From: Streptomyces rubiginosohelvolus | Lineage (GTDB): Bacteria; Actinomycetota; Actinomycetes; Streptomycetales; Streptomycetaceae | DNA: 64,000 nucleotides | Assembly: GCF_014649875.1 (NCBI RefSeq) | Contig: NZ_BMTW01000008.1 | Span: 18,956-82,955, forward strand | Reading direction: 5' to 3' | Part shown: one piece after another, positions 42,776-53,468 of the stretch | Position numbering within the stretch: the stretch's first letter is position 1 | Layout: the number at the start of each line of letters is the position of its first letter | The notes under the pieces: generated by a model | The model's database searches: none | What the model was told of the DNA's origin: nothing | The model's input: the letters and a program-made list of their open reading frames with translations, nothing else | Translations under genes and position numbers: made by a program

Positions 42776-44398
42776 ATGCAGCAGGCACCGGTCCTGGCGA
42801 GCGCGGCCGATCCCGCCTCGGAGGCCTGGCAGGCCAACGAGGCGGCGCATCGCGCGCTCTCCGACGACCTGGCGGGACGTCTCGCCACGGCACGGCTGGG
42901 CGGGGGTGAGAAGGCACGGGCCCGCCACGAGGCGCGCGGCAAGCTGCTCCCCCGGGACCGGGTGGACACCCTTCTCGACCCGGGCTCGCCGTTCCTGGAG
43001 CTGGCCCCGCTGGCGGCGAACGGGATGTACGGGGACCAGGCCCCGGCCGCGGGCGTCATCGCGGGCATCGGGCGGGTCTCCGGCCGGGAGTGCGTGATCG
43101 TCGCCAATGACGCGACGGTCAAGGGCGGCACGTACTACCCGATGACCGTGAAGAAGCACCTGCGCGCCCAGGAGGTGGCTCTGGAGAACCGTCTCCCCTG
43201 CCTCTATCTGGTCGACTCGGGCGGTGCGTTCCTGCCGATGCAGGACGAGGTCTTCCCCGACCGGGACCACTTCGGGCGGATCTTCTACAACCAGGCCCGG
43301 ATGTCGGGGGCGGGCATCCCGCAGATCGCGGCGGTGCTGGGTTCCTGTACGGCGGGCGGGGCGTACGTCCCGGCGATGAGCGACGAGGCCGTCATCGTCC
43401 GCAACCAGGGCACGATCTTCCTCGGCGGCCCGCCGCTGGTGAAGGCCGCGACCGGCGAGGTCGTCACGGCGGAGGAGCTGGGCGGCGGCGAGGTCCACTC
43501 CCGGACGTCGGGGGTCACCGACCATCTCGCGGAGGACGACGCGCACGCGCTGCGGATCGTCCGCAACATCGTCGCGACCCTCCCGGACCGGGCCCCGCTC
43601 CCCTGGTCGGTCGAGCCGGCCGAGGAGCCGAAGGTGGACCCGGCCGGGCTGTACGGGGCGGTCCCGGTGGACTCCCGCACCCCCTACGACGTCCGCGAAG
43701 TGATCGCGCGCGTGGTGGACGGCTCCCGCTTCCAGGAGTTCAAGGCGGAGTACGGGCAGACCCTGATCACCGGCTTCGCCCGGATCCACGGCCACCCCGT
43801 CGGGATCGTCGCGAACAACGGCATCCTGTTCTCCGAGTCCGCCCAGAAGGGCGCGCACTTCATCGAGCTGTGCGACCAGCGCGGCATCCCGCTCGTCTTC
43901 CTCCAGAACATCTCCGGCTTCATGGTCGGCCGGGACTACGAGGCGGGCGGCATCGCCAAGCACGGCGCGAAGATGGTCACGGCGGTGGCCTGTACGCGGG
44001 TGCCGAAGCTGACGGTCGTCGTCGGCGGTTCGTACGGCGCGGGCAACTACTCCATGTGCGGCCGGGCCTACAGCCCCCGCTTCCTGTGGATGTGGCCGAA
44101 CGCCAAGATCTCGGTGATGGGCGGCGAGCAGGCGGCCTCCGTCCTGGCCACCGTCAAGCGCGACCAGCTGGGCGACGACTGGAGCGCCGAGGACGAAGAA
44201 ACGTTCAAGGCCCCGATCCGCGCCCAGTACGAGACCCAGGGCAACGCCTACTACGCCAGCGCCCGGCTCTGGGACGACGGAGTGATCGACCCCGTGGACA
44301 CCCGGCAGGTCCTCGGCCTCGCCCTGACCGCCTGCGCCAATGCCCCGCTGCCCCAGAAGGACCCGGCCGGGCCCGGCTTCGGCGTCTTCCGGATGTGA
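42776..44398 (+). CDS. accD1: Acyl-CoA carboxylase beta subunit (methylcrotonyl-CoA carboxylase type)
   Basis: 540 residues, carboxyltransferase subunit. The crotonase-like halves are both seen: ECVIVANDATVKGGTYYPMTVKKHLRAQEVAL, DSGGAFLPMQDEVFPDRDHFGRIFYN, then LVFLQNISGFMVGRDYEAGGIAKHGAKMV and VVGGSYGAGNYSMCGRAYSPRFLWMWPNA. These blocks match methylcrotonyl/geranyl-CoA carboxylase beta rather than propionyl-CoA carboxylase. With the alpha subunit and HMG-CoA lyase downstream it carboxylates 3-methylcrotonyl-CoA in leucine breakdown. ATG 42776 has AAGGGGG upstream; the alpha gene begins 7 nt past the stop. Confidence 0.93.
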   Translation: MQQAPVLASAADPASEAWQANEAAHRALSDDLAGRLATARLGGGEKARARHEARGKLLPRDRVDTLLDPGSPFLELAPLAANGMYGDQAPAAGVIAGIGRVSGRECVIVANDATVKGGTYYPMTVKKHLRAQEVALENRLPCLYLVDSGGAFLPMQDEVFPDRDHFGRIFYNQARMSGAGIPQIAAVLGSCTAGGAYVPAMSDEAVIVRNQGTIFLGGPPLVKAATGEVVTAEELGGGEVHSRTSGVTDHLAEDDAHALRIVRNIVATLPDRAPLPWSVEPAEEPKVDPAGLYGAVPVDSRTPYDVREVIARVVDGSRFQEFKAEYGQTLITGFARIHGHPVGIVANNGILFSESAQKGAHFIELCDQRGIPLVFLQNISGFMVGRDYEAGGIAKHGAKMVTAVACTRVPKLTVVVGGSYGAGNYSMCGRAYSPRFLWMWPNAKISVMGGEQAASVLATVKRDQLGDDWSAEDEETFKAPIRAQYETQGNAYYASARLWDDGVIDPVDTRQVLGLALTACANAPLPQKDPAGPGFGVFRM

Positions 44399-44405
44399 GG
44401 AACAG

Positions 44406-46357
<1,952 letters not shown>

Positions 46358-46361
<4 letters not shown>

Positions 46362-47332
46362 GCACGCCAGGGCTCCCCATGAAGGTCCCGGCCCCCGGCC
46401 TCCCGGCCCGGGTCCGTATCCACGAGGTGGGCGCGCGGGACGGACTGCAGAACGAGAAGCGGGCTGTCCCGACCGAGGTGAAGGCCGAGTTCATCCGCCG
46501 CCTGGCGGTGGCGGGCCTGACCACGATCGAGGCGACGAGCTTCGTGCATCCGCAGTGGGTGCCCCAACTGGCGGACGCCGAGCAGCTGTTCCCGCTCCTC
46601 GGCGACATCGCGGACGTGGGCGACGTGGCCCTCCCCGTCCTGGTCCCGAACGAACGCGGGCTGGACCGGGCGCTGGCGCTCGGGGCGCGGTCGATCGCGG
46701 TGTTCGGCTCGGCGACGGAGACGTTCGCGGCGCGCAATCTGAACCGTACGGTCGACGAGTCGCTGGCGATGTTCGAGCCGGTCGTGGCCCGCGCGAAGGC
46801 GGACAAGGTCCGGGTGCGCGGGTATCTGTCGATGTGCTTCGGCGACCCGTGGGAGGGCGCGGTCCCGGTCGCCCAGGTGGTGAGGGTGGCCAAGGCCCTG
46901 ATGGACCTGGGCTGCGACGAGCTGTCGCTGGGCGACACGATCGGGGTGGCGACGCCGGGCCACGTAACGGCGCTGCTGACGGCGCTGAACGACTCCGCCG
47001 TGCCCACGGAGGCGATCGGCGTGCACTTCCACGACACGTACGGCCAAGCGCTGTCGAACACCCTGGCGGCGCTCCAGCACGGGGTGAGCACGGTCGACGC
47101 CTCGGCGGGCGGCCTGGGCGGCTGCCCGTACGCGAAGAGCGCCACGGGGAACCTCGCCACCGAGGACCTGGTCTGGATGCTCGAAGGACTGGGCATCGAG
47201 ACGGGCGTCGACCTGGCCGACCTGACCGCCACCAGCGTCTGGCTGGCCGAACACCTGGGCCGGCCGAGCCCGTCCCGCACGGTCCGCGCCCTGACCCCTC
47301 CCCCTTCTTCCTCTCCCACAAGGAGTGAGTGA
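46358..47332 (+). CDS. hmgL: Hydroxymethylglutaryl-CoA lyase
   Basis: 324 residues, HMGL-like TIM barrel. It begins with the metal-site strand RVRIHEVGARDGLQNEK, then TIEATSFVHPQWVPQLADAEQL, LSLGDTIGVATPGHV and the GVHFHDTYGQALSNTLAAL metal His pair. The active-site loop is DASAGGLGGCPYAKSATGNLATEDL with the catalytic Cys. It splits HMG-CoA into acetyl-CoA and acetoacetate, the last step of leucine breakdown. It overlaps the alpha-carboxylase gene by 4 nt. The last about 15 residues are Pro/Ser-rich and carry the next gene's ribosome site. Confidence 0.94.
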
Positions 47333-47336
47333 CCCC

Positions 47337-48503
47337 ATGTCCCTGGACCACCGGCTGACCGCCGAACACGAGGAACTGCGCCGCACGGTCGAGGAGTTCG
47401 CGCACGATGTGATCGCGCCGAAGATCGGCGACCTCTACGAGCGCCATGAGTTCCCGTACGAGATCGTGCGCGAGATGGGCCGCATGGGCCTGTTCGGGCT
47501 GCCGTTCCCGGAGGAGTACGGCGGGATGGGCGGCGACTACCTGGCGCTCGGGATCGCCCTGGAGGAGCTGGCCCGGGTCGACTCCTCGGTGGCGATCACC
47601 CTGGAGGCCGGGGTTTCGCTGGGCGCGATGCCGCTCCACCTGTTCGGCACGGAGGAGCAGAAGCGCCAGTGGCTGCCGAAGCTGTGCGCGGGCGAGGCGC
47701 TGGGGGCGTTCGGCCTGACCGAGCCGGACGGCGGCTCGGACGCGGGCGGCACGCGGACGACGGCGGTGCTGGACGAGGCGACGAACGAGTGGGTGATCAA
47801 CGGCTCGAAGTGCTTCATCACCAACTCGGGCACGGACATCACGGAGTTGGTGACGGTCACCGCCGTGACCGGCCGCAAGGAAGACGGCCGCCCGCTGATC
47901 TCGGCGATCATCGTCCCCTCGGGCACCCCCGGCTTCACGGTCGCGGCCCCCTACTCCAAGGTCGGCTGGAACGCCTCGGACACCCGCGAGCTGTCCTTCA
48001 CGGACGTCCGCGTCCCGGCGGCGAACCTCCTGGGCGAACAGGGCCGGGGCTACGCCCAGTTCCTCCGCATCCTGGACGAGGGCCGCATCGCGATCTCGGC
48101 CCTGGCCACGGGCCTGGCGCAGGGCTGCGTCGACGAGTCGGTGAAGTACGCGGCCGAGCGCCACGCGTTCGGCAGGCCGATCGGCGCGAACCAGGCCATA
48201 CAGTTCAAGATCGCCGACATGGAGATGCGCGCCCACATGGCCCGCATCGGCTGGCGTGACGCCGCCTCGCGCCTGGTCGCGGGCGAGCCGTTCAAGAAGG
48301 AGGCGGCGATCGCGAAGCTGTACTCCTCGACGGTCGCGGTGGACAACGCCCGCGACGCCACGCAGATCCACGGCGGCTACGGCTTCATGAACGAGTACCC
48401 GGTGGCCCGGATGTGGCGCGACTCGAAGATCCTGGAGATCGGCGAGGGGACGAGCGAGGTCCAGCGGATGCTGATCGCGCGGGAGCTGGGACTGCCGGGC
48501 TGA
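47337..48503 (+). CDS. acdH: Acyl-CoA dehydrogenase AcdH (branched short-chain type)
   Basis: 388 residues. All family blocks are present: AFGLTEPDGGSDAGGTRTTAVLD, HAFGRPIGANQAIQFKIADME, HGGYGFMNEYPVARMWRDSKILEIGEGTSEVQRMLI. The EGTSE motif keeps the catalytic-Glu position that the upstream FadE at 35124 lacks. As last gene of the operon it probably oxidises isovaleryl-CoA and other short branched acyl-CoAs, feeding the carboxylase. ATG 47337 is preferred (AAGGAG 11 nt upstream); GTG 47325 overlaps the ribosome site. It overlaps nothing but starts 4 nt past the hmgL stop. Confidence 0.93.
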   Translation: MSLDHRLTAEHEELRRTVEEFAHDVIAPKIGDLYERHEFPYEIVREMGRMGLFGLPFPEEYGGMGGDYLALGIALEELARVDSSVAITLEAGVSLGAMPLHLFGTEEQKRQWLPKLCAGEALGAFGLTEPDGGSDAGGTRTTAVLDEATNEWVINGSKCFITNSGTDITELVTVTAVTGRKEDGRPLISAIIVPSGTPGFTVAAPYSKVGWNASDTRELSFTDVRVPAANLLGEQGRGYAQFLRILDEGRIAISALATGLAQGCVDESVKYAAERHAFGRPIGANQAIQFKIADMEMRAHMARIGWRDAASRLVAGEPFKKEAAIAKLYSSTVAVDNARDATQIHGGYGFMNEYPVARMWRDSKILEIGEGTSEVQRMLIARELGLPG

Positions 48504-48592
48504 GCTGCCGGCTGATGCGCTGACTGCTGCCGCCCCGTCCACCGTGGATCACTCTGCGGCGGGCGGGGCGGATGAGCGGGGGCTCGCCGGCG

Positions 48593-48790
48593 TTACGGGC
48601 GGACCTCCGACGTGACCTTGAACGGGCCTTCGGCGGCGGCCACGCACGGGACGACGTCCGATACCGCACCCGCCGCCAGACCCGATTCGCAGAGCCGGCC
48701 GCCGTTCTCGCGCAGGTCGAGGTGGAAGCGGGTCTGCCTGCCGTCCTGCCTTCCCGGCCGCCCCGGGCCTCGCCCGGAGAGCCGGGCGGC
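48593..48790 (-). other. Coding-like open stretch following the DUF1707 stop, same frame
   Basis: The 287-bp space 48504-48790 holds no normal gene, but directly after the DUF1707 TGA the same frame stays open for 65 codons to TAA 48593-48595. From about 48738 the translation looks protein-like (TRFHLDLRENGGRLCESG then LAAGAVSDVVPCVAAAEGPF and KVTSEVRP) with mostly G/C third bases. No ATG, GTG or TTG in this frame lies at a useful place. It could be the tail of a decayed gene, or a readthrough extension. Confidence 0.4.
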
Positions 48791-49333
48791 TCAGCGCCAG
48801 GCGTGGCGGATCCTCAGCCGCCCGTATCCCACCGCCCCGGAGAAGCGGATGCGCGGTGCGTCGGGGCGGGACGGCTGCCGGGGCCGGTAGCGCAGGTCCT
48901 TCCACCCGGTCGTCAGACCCTCGACCTCGACGATCGCGTCCCTCGGCACGGTGATGTTCGCGTTGCCGGTGCCGAGGCGCAGCTCGATGTCGACGACCGG
49001 ATACGTGATGACCGCCCGGGACAGGTCCAGGCGCACCCGCCCGAAGGCGGACTCGACCGTGAGGGTCCTGGGCACCTGCCACGCGCCGCGCCGGGTGATC
49101 CGGCCCCCGGCGGCCGCGATCGTCGCCGTCGTCCCCGGGTCCTCCGCCGGGAGGCCGTCCAGGGCCGCCGCGAGCTCGCCGTAGGTCGTGGCGGCGAGCA
49201 CCCGGTCAAGGCGGTCGTCCATCTCCTCGTGCGCGATGCGCTGTTCGGCGTACGCCTCCCGCACGCGCGACACGGCGCTCTCGCGGTCGTCTTCGCCCAC
49301 GCGCGTCGAGGCGCTTCGCTGAGGTGAGGTCAC
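48791..49333 (-). CDS. DUF1707 domain protein
   Basis: 180 residues. The N-terminal DUF1707 is VGEDDRESAVSRVREAYAEQRIAHEEMDDRLDRVLAATTYGELAAALDGLPAE (about 12-64). The C-terminal part is a LiaF-like/cell-wall-antibiotic-response beta domain (GAWQVPRTLTVESAFGRVRLDLSRAVITYPVVDIELRLGTGNANITVPRDAIVEVEG). Same architecture as 22981-23604. Soluble; role unknown, possibly envelope stress. GTG 49333 has AAGGTGA upstream, which also reads as a -10 (TAAGGT) for a short leader. The frame remains open after the stop (see 48593-48790). Confidence 0.88.
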   Translation of the reverse strand: MTSPQRSASTRVGEDDRESAVSRVREAYAEQRIAHEEMDDRLDRVLAATTYGELAAALDGLPAEDPGTTATIAAAGGRITRRGAWQVPRTLTVESAFGRVRLDLSRAVITYPVVDIELRLGTGNANITVPRDAIVEVEGLTTGWKDLRYRPRQPSRPDAPRIRFSGAVGYGRLRIRHAWR

Positions 49334-49386
49334 GGCTTCACCTTAGCGCCGCACCAACCGCCCGCACATGAAGTGCACTTGGGCTC

Positions 49387-49830
49387 TCAGGAGACCGACG
49401 CCTCCGCGCTCTGCCGGGCGTCGTAGTCGCTCCGCGCCTTCGCGATCTCCTGCTGGTGGCTCTCGGTCCAGTCGACGAGCGACCTGATCGTCGCGTGCAG
49501 GGTCGCGCCCAGCTCCGTCAGCTCGTACTCCACCCGGGGCGGGACGACCGGGTACACCGTGCGTCGCACCAGACCGTCGCGTTCGAGCTGGCGCAGGGTC
49601 ACCGTCAGCATGCGCTGGCTGATGCCCTCGATGAGCCGGCGCAGCTCGGAGAAGCGCAGCGTCCGGCGCTCCAGGTGGGCGATGGCGAGGAGCGACCACT
49701 TGTCCGCGACGCGGTCGAGGATCTGCCGCACCTCGCAGCCCTCACGGACGTCCCACTGGCTGATGTCGTAGTCCGGACCCGCGTCGGTATCGACGCAGTG
49801 ACTCGGTGACTTCGAAGTGCCTTCTTCCAT
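49387..49830 (-). CDS. HxlR family regulator
   Basis: 147 residues. HxlR winged helix: REGCEVRQILDRVADKWSLLAIAHLERRTLRFSELRRLIEGISQRMLTVTLRQLERDGLVRRTVYPVVPPRVEYELTELG, one Cys (CEV) at the usual sensing place. Redox- or aldehyde-responsive repressors of this family usually sit divergent from their target, here the MFS transporter. ATG 49830 has GGGGCGG just upstream. The intergenic region holds nested dyads at 49861-49894, the likely binding site. Confidence 0.9.
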   Translation of the reverse strand: MEEGTSKSPSHCVDTDAGPDYDISQWDVREGCEVRQILDRVADKWSLLAIAHLERRTLRFSELRRLIEGISQRMLTVTLRQLERDGLVRRTVYPVVPPRVEYELTELGATLHATIRSLVDWTESHQQEIAKARSDYDARQSAEASVS

Positions 49831-49860
49831 ACCGCCCCACGGTGCCGCAAGCTTCAGGTG

Positions 49861-49894
49861 GTTACAAGAGGGAACCGACCACCGGTTCGGTAAC
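49861..49894. promoter_or_regulatory. Nested dyads between HxlR and MFS genes
   Basis: Outer pair GTTAC (49861-49865) and GTAAC (49890-49894); inner pair GAACCG (49872-49877) and CGGTTC (49883-49888). They lie 31 bp upstream of the HxlR start and 120 bp before the MFS start, a probable operator. Confidence 0.55.
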
Positions 49895-50016
49895 TCGCTC
49901 CAATTTCGTGCTGCTTGAGTCCTCCGCACGCCAACCCCATTTCCCTGAACCGCTCTTGCGGCTGTTCGTCATGCCCAATTCGTCCGCGCATTCGTCCGTG
50001 CACAAGGAGAATCCCC

Positions 50017-51516
50017 GTGTCCTCATCACCGTCCCCGTCGAGATCGAGCAGTGCCCGCATGACCGGCCGCGCCTGGGGCGCACTGCTCGTCCTGTGCGGC
50101 GCGATCTTCCTCGAAGGCATCGATGTGGCCATGCTGAACGTGGCCCTGCCCGCGATCCGCGAGGATCTCGATCTGTCCACCGGCACCCTCCAGTGGGTGA
50201 TGAGCGCGTACGTCCTCGGCTACGGCGGCTTCATGCTGCTGGGCGGACGGGCGGCCGATCTCTTCGGCCGTCGCCGGATGTTCGTCCTCTGGCTCGTGGT
50301 GTTCCTGCTCTTCTCCGGGCTGGGCGGCCTTGCCACCGAGGGCTGGATGCTGATCGTCGCCCGCTTCGTGACGGGGATCGCCGCGGCCTTCATGACCCCG
50401 GCCGGTCTGTCGATCATCACCACCGGCTTCCCGGAGGGGCCGCAGCGCGACAAGGCCCTCCTCGTCTACGCGGGCACGGCCGCCGGGGGCTTCTCGATCG
50501 GCCTGGTCGTCGGCGGGCTGCTCTCCGCGATCGACTGGCGCTGGGTGTTCTTCGCCCCGGTCATCCTCTCCCTGGGCATCCTGCTCGCCGCGCTCGCGCT
50601 CATCCCCGCCTCGCCCCGGCCGGACCGCACCGGGCAGGGCGTCGACCTGGCCGGAGCGGTCACCGTCACCGCGGGCATCCTGCTGCTGGTCTTCGGTGTC
50701 GAGCGGGCCACGCATGTCCCGGCCGTCCGGACCGTCGGCATGGTCGGCGCGGCGCTGCTCCTCTTCCTCGCGTTCGTCGTCATCGAGCGCTCCTCGTCCT
50801 CGCCGCTGGTGCGCCTGGGCATCTTCCGCAGCGGTTCGCTGGTCCGCGCCAATGTGGCGGGGCTGCTGTTCGCCGCCGGGTTCTTCGGCTTCCAGTTCGT
50901 CGCCGTGCTCTACCTCCAGGAGCTGCGCGGCTGGTCGTCCCTGCAGACCAGCTTCGCGCTGATCGTCATCGGCGTGGACGCGGTGCTCTCGCCGCTCCTC
51001 ACCCCGAAGCTGGTCGCCCGGTTCGGCAACGCCCGGGTCATCTTCGGCGGGCTGCTCGTCGCGTCGCTCTCGTACGCCCTGTTCCTGCCGCTCGCCGCGG
51101 ACTGGACGTACGCGGCGATGTTCCCGGGCCTGCTCCTGCTGGGTGTGGCCTTCTCCCTGGTCTACGGGCCGCTGACCATCGTGGCCACGGACGGTATCGC
51201 CGAGGAGGAGCAGGGGGTGGCCGGCGGACTGCTCTACACGTCCTTCCAGTTCGGTGCCGCGCTGGGGCTGTCCGCCGTGACCGCCGTCACCATCGGCGCG
51301 ACGGACGGGACGTCTCCGGCCGCCCTCCTCGACGGGTACCGGGCGGCCCTGGTGGTGCCGCTGGCCGCCGCCCTGATCGCCGCCGCCGTCAGCGCGTTCG
51401 GTCTCCGCACCCGGCGGGCGCGGGCAGGCGGCATCCCTGTCGGCGGCCACGGGGCCGAGCCGGACAGGAGCGGTGCACCGGGCGGGGTCGAGCAGCCTGC
51501 CGGGCTCGGGTCCTGA
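50017..51516 (+). CDS. MFS drug transporter, DHA2 (14-helix) family
   Basis: 499 residues with about 14 hydrophobic helices. Motif A-like GGRAADLFGRRRMFVLWLVVF follows helix 2, the helix-1 motif is LDLSTGTLQWVMSAYVLGYGGFML, and motif C-like GTAAGGFSIGLVVGGLLSAIDWRWVFF is clear. This is the EmrB/QacA pattern of proton-driven multidrug export. GTG 50017 has AAGGAG 8 nt upstream; a longer frame from 49915 is rejected. It is divergent from the HxlR gene, which probably represses it. A strong hairpin follows the stop. Confidence 0.92.
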   Translation: MSSSPSPSRSSSARMTGRAWGALLVLCGAIFLEGIDVAMLNVALPAIREDLDLSTGTLQWVMSAYVLGYGGFMLLGGRAADLFGRRRMFVLWLVVFLLFSGLGGLATEGWMLIVARFVTGIAAAFMTPAGLSIITTGFPEGPQRDKALLVYAGTAAGGFSIGLVVGGLLSAIDWRWVFFAPVILSLGILLAALALIPASPRPDRTGQGVDLAGAVTVTAGILLLVFGVERATHVPAVRTVGMVGAALLLFLAFVVIERSSSSPLVRLGIFRSGSLVRANVAGLLFAAGFFGFQFVAVLYLQELRGWSSLQTSFALIVIGVDAVLSPLLTPKLVARFGNARVIFGGLLVASLSYALFLPLAADWTYAAMFPGLLLLGVAFSLVYGPLTIVATDGIAEEEQGVAGGLLYTSFQFGAALGLSAVTAVTIGATDGTSPAALLDGYRAALVVPLAAALIAAAVSAFGLRTRRARAGGIPVGGHGAEPDRSGAPGGVEQPAGLGS

Positions 51517-51527
51517 TCACGCGCACG

Positions 51528-51576
51528 GCAGCGGGGGTACGGCCGCCGGGACACCGGCGGGCCGTGCCCCCGCTGC
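51528..51576 (+). terminator. Strong hairpin after MFS gene
   Basis: About 22-bp stem with one bulge and one G-U pair (GCAGCGGGGG arm with CCCCCGCTGC, then inner arms) and a GACA loop, 11 nt past the stop. It is among the strongest terminators in the window. Confidence 0.85.
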
Positions 51577-51624
51577 GGCGAATTACGCTCGACACCTCTC
51601 CGGCCCGTCCGGCAGAGTCCGTTC

Positions 51625-52266
51625 ATGGACCTCCGACATTGGCCCCTCTACGGGCTTCGCCTCCGCACCCCGCGCCTGGAACTGCGCCTGCCCGGACCCG
51701 AACTCCTCGACGAGCTGGCCTCGGTGGCGGCCCACGGGGTGCACGATCCGGACCGGATGCCGTTCAGTGTGGCGTGGACCGACGGGAAGCCCGACGAGGT
51801 GGCGCGCGCGGTGTTCCAGCATGTGCTGGGGACCGTCGCCGGCTGGTCCGTACGGGACTGGACGCTGAGCCTGGCCGTGCTCCACGAGGGTGAGGTCGTC
51901 GGGCGGCAGGACCTCATGGGCCGGGACTTCGGGGTGCGGCGGCAGGTCGAGACCGGGTCGTGGCTCGGGCTCGCGCACCAGGGACAGGGCCTCGGTACGG
52001 AGATGCGCGCCGCCGCCCTCCACCTCGCGTTCGCCGGGCTCGGCGCGCGGTACGCCGTCTCGGCGGCCATGACCGACAACCTCCGTTCGCTCGGGGTCTC
52101 GCGGCGGCTCGGGTATGCGGACGACGGCCTGGACACGGATGTCGTGCGCGGGGCCCCGGTCACGCTGCGGCGGCTGCGTCTGGACCGGGCGGGATGGGAG
52201 GAGCACCGGCGCGTGGACGTGAGCGTGGAGGGGCTCGACGCCTGCCGGGCGCAGTTCGGGGTGTGA
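51625..52266 (+). CDS. GNAT family acetyltransferase (RimL-like)
   Basis: 213 residues. RimJ/RimL type: LRTPRLELRLPGPELLDELASVA, LSLAVLHEGEVVGRQDLMGRDFG, acetyl-CoA loop ETGSWLGLAHQGQGLGTEMRAAALHLAF and end AMTDNLRSLGVSRRLGYADDGLD. The acceptor is unknown. No ribosome site is visible before ATG 51625. It has its own terminator (52281-52300) before the iron box of desF, so it is not part of the des regulon. Confidence 0.87.
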   Translation: MDLRHWPLYGLRLRTPRLELRLPGPELLDELASVAAHGVHDPDRMPFSVAWTDGKPDEVARAVFQHVLGTVAGWSVRDWTLSLAVLHEGEVVGRQDLMGRDFGVRRQVETGSWLGLAHQGQGLGTEMRAAALHLAFAGLGARYAVSAAMTDNLRSLGVSRRLGYADDGLDTDVVRGAPVTLRRLRLDRAGWEEHRRVDVSVEGLDACRAQFGV

Positions 52267-52280
52267 GTCGGCGGCTTCCG

Positions 52281-52300
52281 GGGGTGTCGCACGACACCCC
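52281..52300 (+). terminator. Perfect hairpin after GNAT gene
   Basis: GGGGTGTC-GCAC-GACACCCC, 8-bp perfect stem, 14 nt past the stop, followed by ATTT. Confidence 0.75.
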
Positions 52301-52307
52301 ATTTAGG

Positions 52308-52326
52308 CAAGGGTAGGCTAACCTTC
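52308..52326 (+). promoter_or_regulatory. Iron box (DmdR-type) upstream of desF
   Basis: Matches the Streptomyces iron box TTAGGTTAGGCTAACCTAA at 14 of 19 positions, with the core TAGGCTAACCT intact (52314-52324). The core TAGGCT also serves as a possible -10. The DtxR-type regulator DmdR1 with Fe2+ would block it. Confidence 0.8.
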
Positions 52327-52396
52327 CTTCGGATCGCCCCCGCTGGAGCCCGGGCCCGTCCGCCCGACGCTGCGGCCCGCACCGGAGGAGCTCCCG

Positions 52397-53311
52397 TTGA
52401 CGTCGACGACTGCCGCCGCCCCCGAAGTCGCCCCGTTCCAGCTCTTCGATCTGACCGTGATGCGGACCAGGCGGCTCGGCCCGTCCATCCTCCGGATCAC
52501 CCTCGGCGGACCGGGGTCCGAGGGATTCCGGGGTGGCGGTCGCGACCAGAGCCTGTCCCTCCTCCTTCCCCACCCGGGGCAGCGCGAAGCCGTGGTCCCG
52601 GCGGCCGGGGGCGGGTCCTGGCGCGAGCGGTGGCGGGCGCTCCCCGAGGACGAACGGCCCGTACTGCGCTCGTATGCCGTACGGGCCGAGCGGCCGCGGC
52701 CCGACGGCTCCACCGAGATCGACCTCGACTTCGTGCTGCACGGTGACGGCGGCCCCGCATCGCGCTGGGCACGGGCGGCGGCCCCCGGCGACCGGCTCAC
52801 GGTGGCGGGCCCCGCCGTGGCGGACAACACCGCCGTACGTTTCCGGCCGCCGGCCGACACCGACTGGGTGCTGATCCGGGCCGACGAGACCGCCCTGCCC
52901 GCCGCCGCGGCCGTCCTGGAGTCGCTGCCCGCGGGACTGACCGCCCGGGTCTGGCTGGAAGTCCCGTGCACCGAGGACCGGCAGGCGCTGAACACCGCGG
53001 CGAAAGCCCGGATCCGCTGGCTCGTCCGGAACGAGGGGGCCGCCTGCGGCGTGGAGACCGTGCGTGCCGCCGCGTTGCCCGAGGGCACGCCGTACGCGTG
53101 GATCGCGGGCGAGGCGTCCGGGGTGCGGGCGCTGCGCCACCACCTGGTCCGGGAGCGCGGGTTCGCCGCGGAGCGGGTGACGTCCACCACGTACTGGACG
53201 CGCGGACTGAGCGAGGAACGGGCGAGGAAAGCGCGTTCCGAGGCTTCGGCCACCGAATCGGGCACCCCGGAGCACCTCAAACCTGAGCAGGGACAGCAAG
53301 TGACCCGATAG
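52397..53311 (+). CDS. desF: Siderophore-interacting flavoprotein (ferric-siderophore reductase)
   Basis: 304 residues, SIP family (ViuB-like). An N-terminal FAD-binding barrel with the flavin motif RSYAVR (about 94-99) is followed by a C-terminal NAD(P)H-binding SIP domain (DTDWVLIRADETALPAAAAVLESLPAG, PYAWIAGEASGVRALRHHL). It reduces ferric desferrioxamine in the cytoplasm to free Fe2+. A TTG start at 52397 is supported by GGAGGAG 6 nt upstream. It is under an iron box and precedes desA on the same strand but with a second iron box, so desF and desABCD are probably two iron-controlled transcripts. The symbol follows S. coelicolor usage. Confidence 0.9.
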   Translation: MTSTTAAAPEVAPFQLFDLTVMRTRRLGPSILRITLGGPGSEGFRGGGRDQSLSLLLPHPGQREAVVPAAGGGSWRERWRALPEDERPVLRSYAVRAERPRPDGSTEIDLDFVLHGDGGPASRWARAAAPGDRLTVAGPAVADNTAVRFRPPADTDWVLIRADETALPAAAAVLESLPAGLTARVWLEVPCTEDRQALNTAAKARIRWLVRNEGAACGVETVRAAALPEGTPYAWIAGEASGVRALRHHLVRERGFAAERVTSTTYWTRGLSEERARKARSEASATESGTPEHLKPEQGQQVTR

Positions 53312-53371
53312 GGGAAGGAAAGCGGACAACCACCGCACCCACCCGGGGCGAGGGGAATGAAGGATTCCGAG

Positions 53372-53390
53372 TTAGGTTAGGCTCGCCTTA
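53372..53390 (+). promoter_or_regulatory. Iron box (DmdR-type) upstream of desA
   Basis: 16 of 19 positions match TTAGGTTAGGCTAACCTAA (left half perfect, mismatches at positions 13, 14 and 18). It lies 79 bp before the desA start. Repression under iron sufficiency of the whole desABCD operon is expected. Confidence 0.9.
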
Positions 53391-53468
53391 CTTCGAGATC
53401 GCGCCCTCGCACCCTCTTCCTGCCCGGAGGGACGCGATGAAGTTCCCCTCACCCGGGAGGACCCCTTC

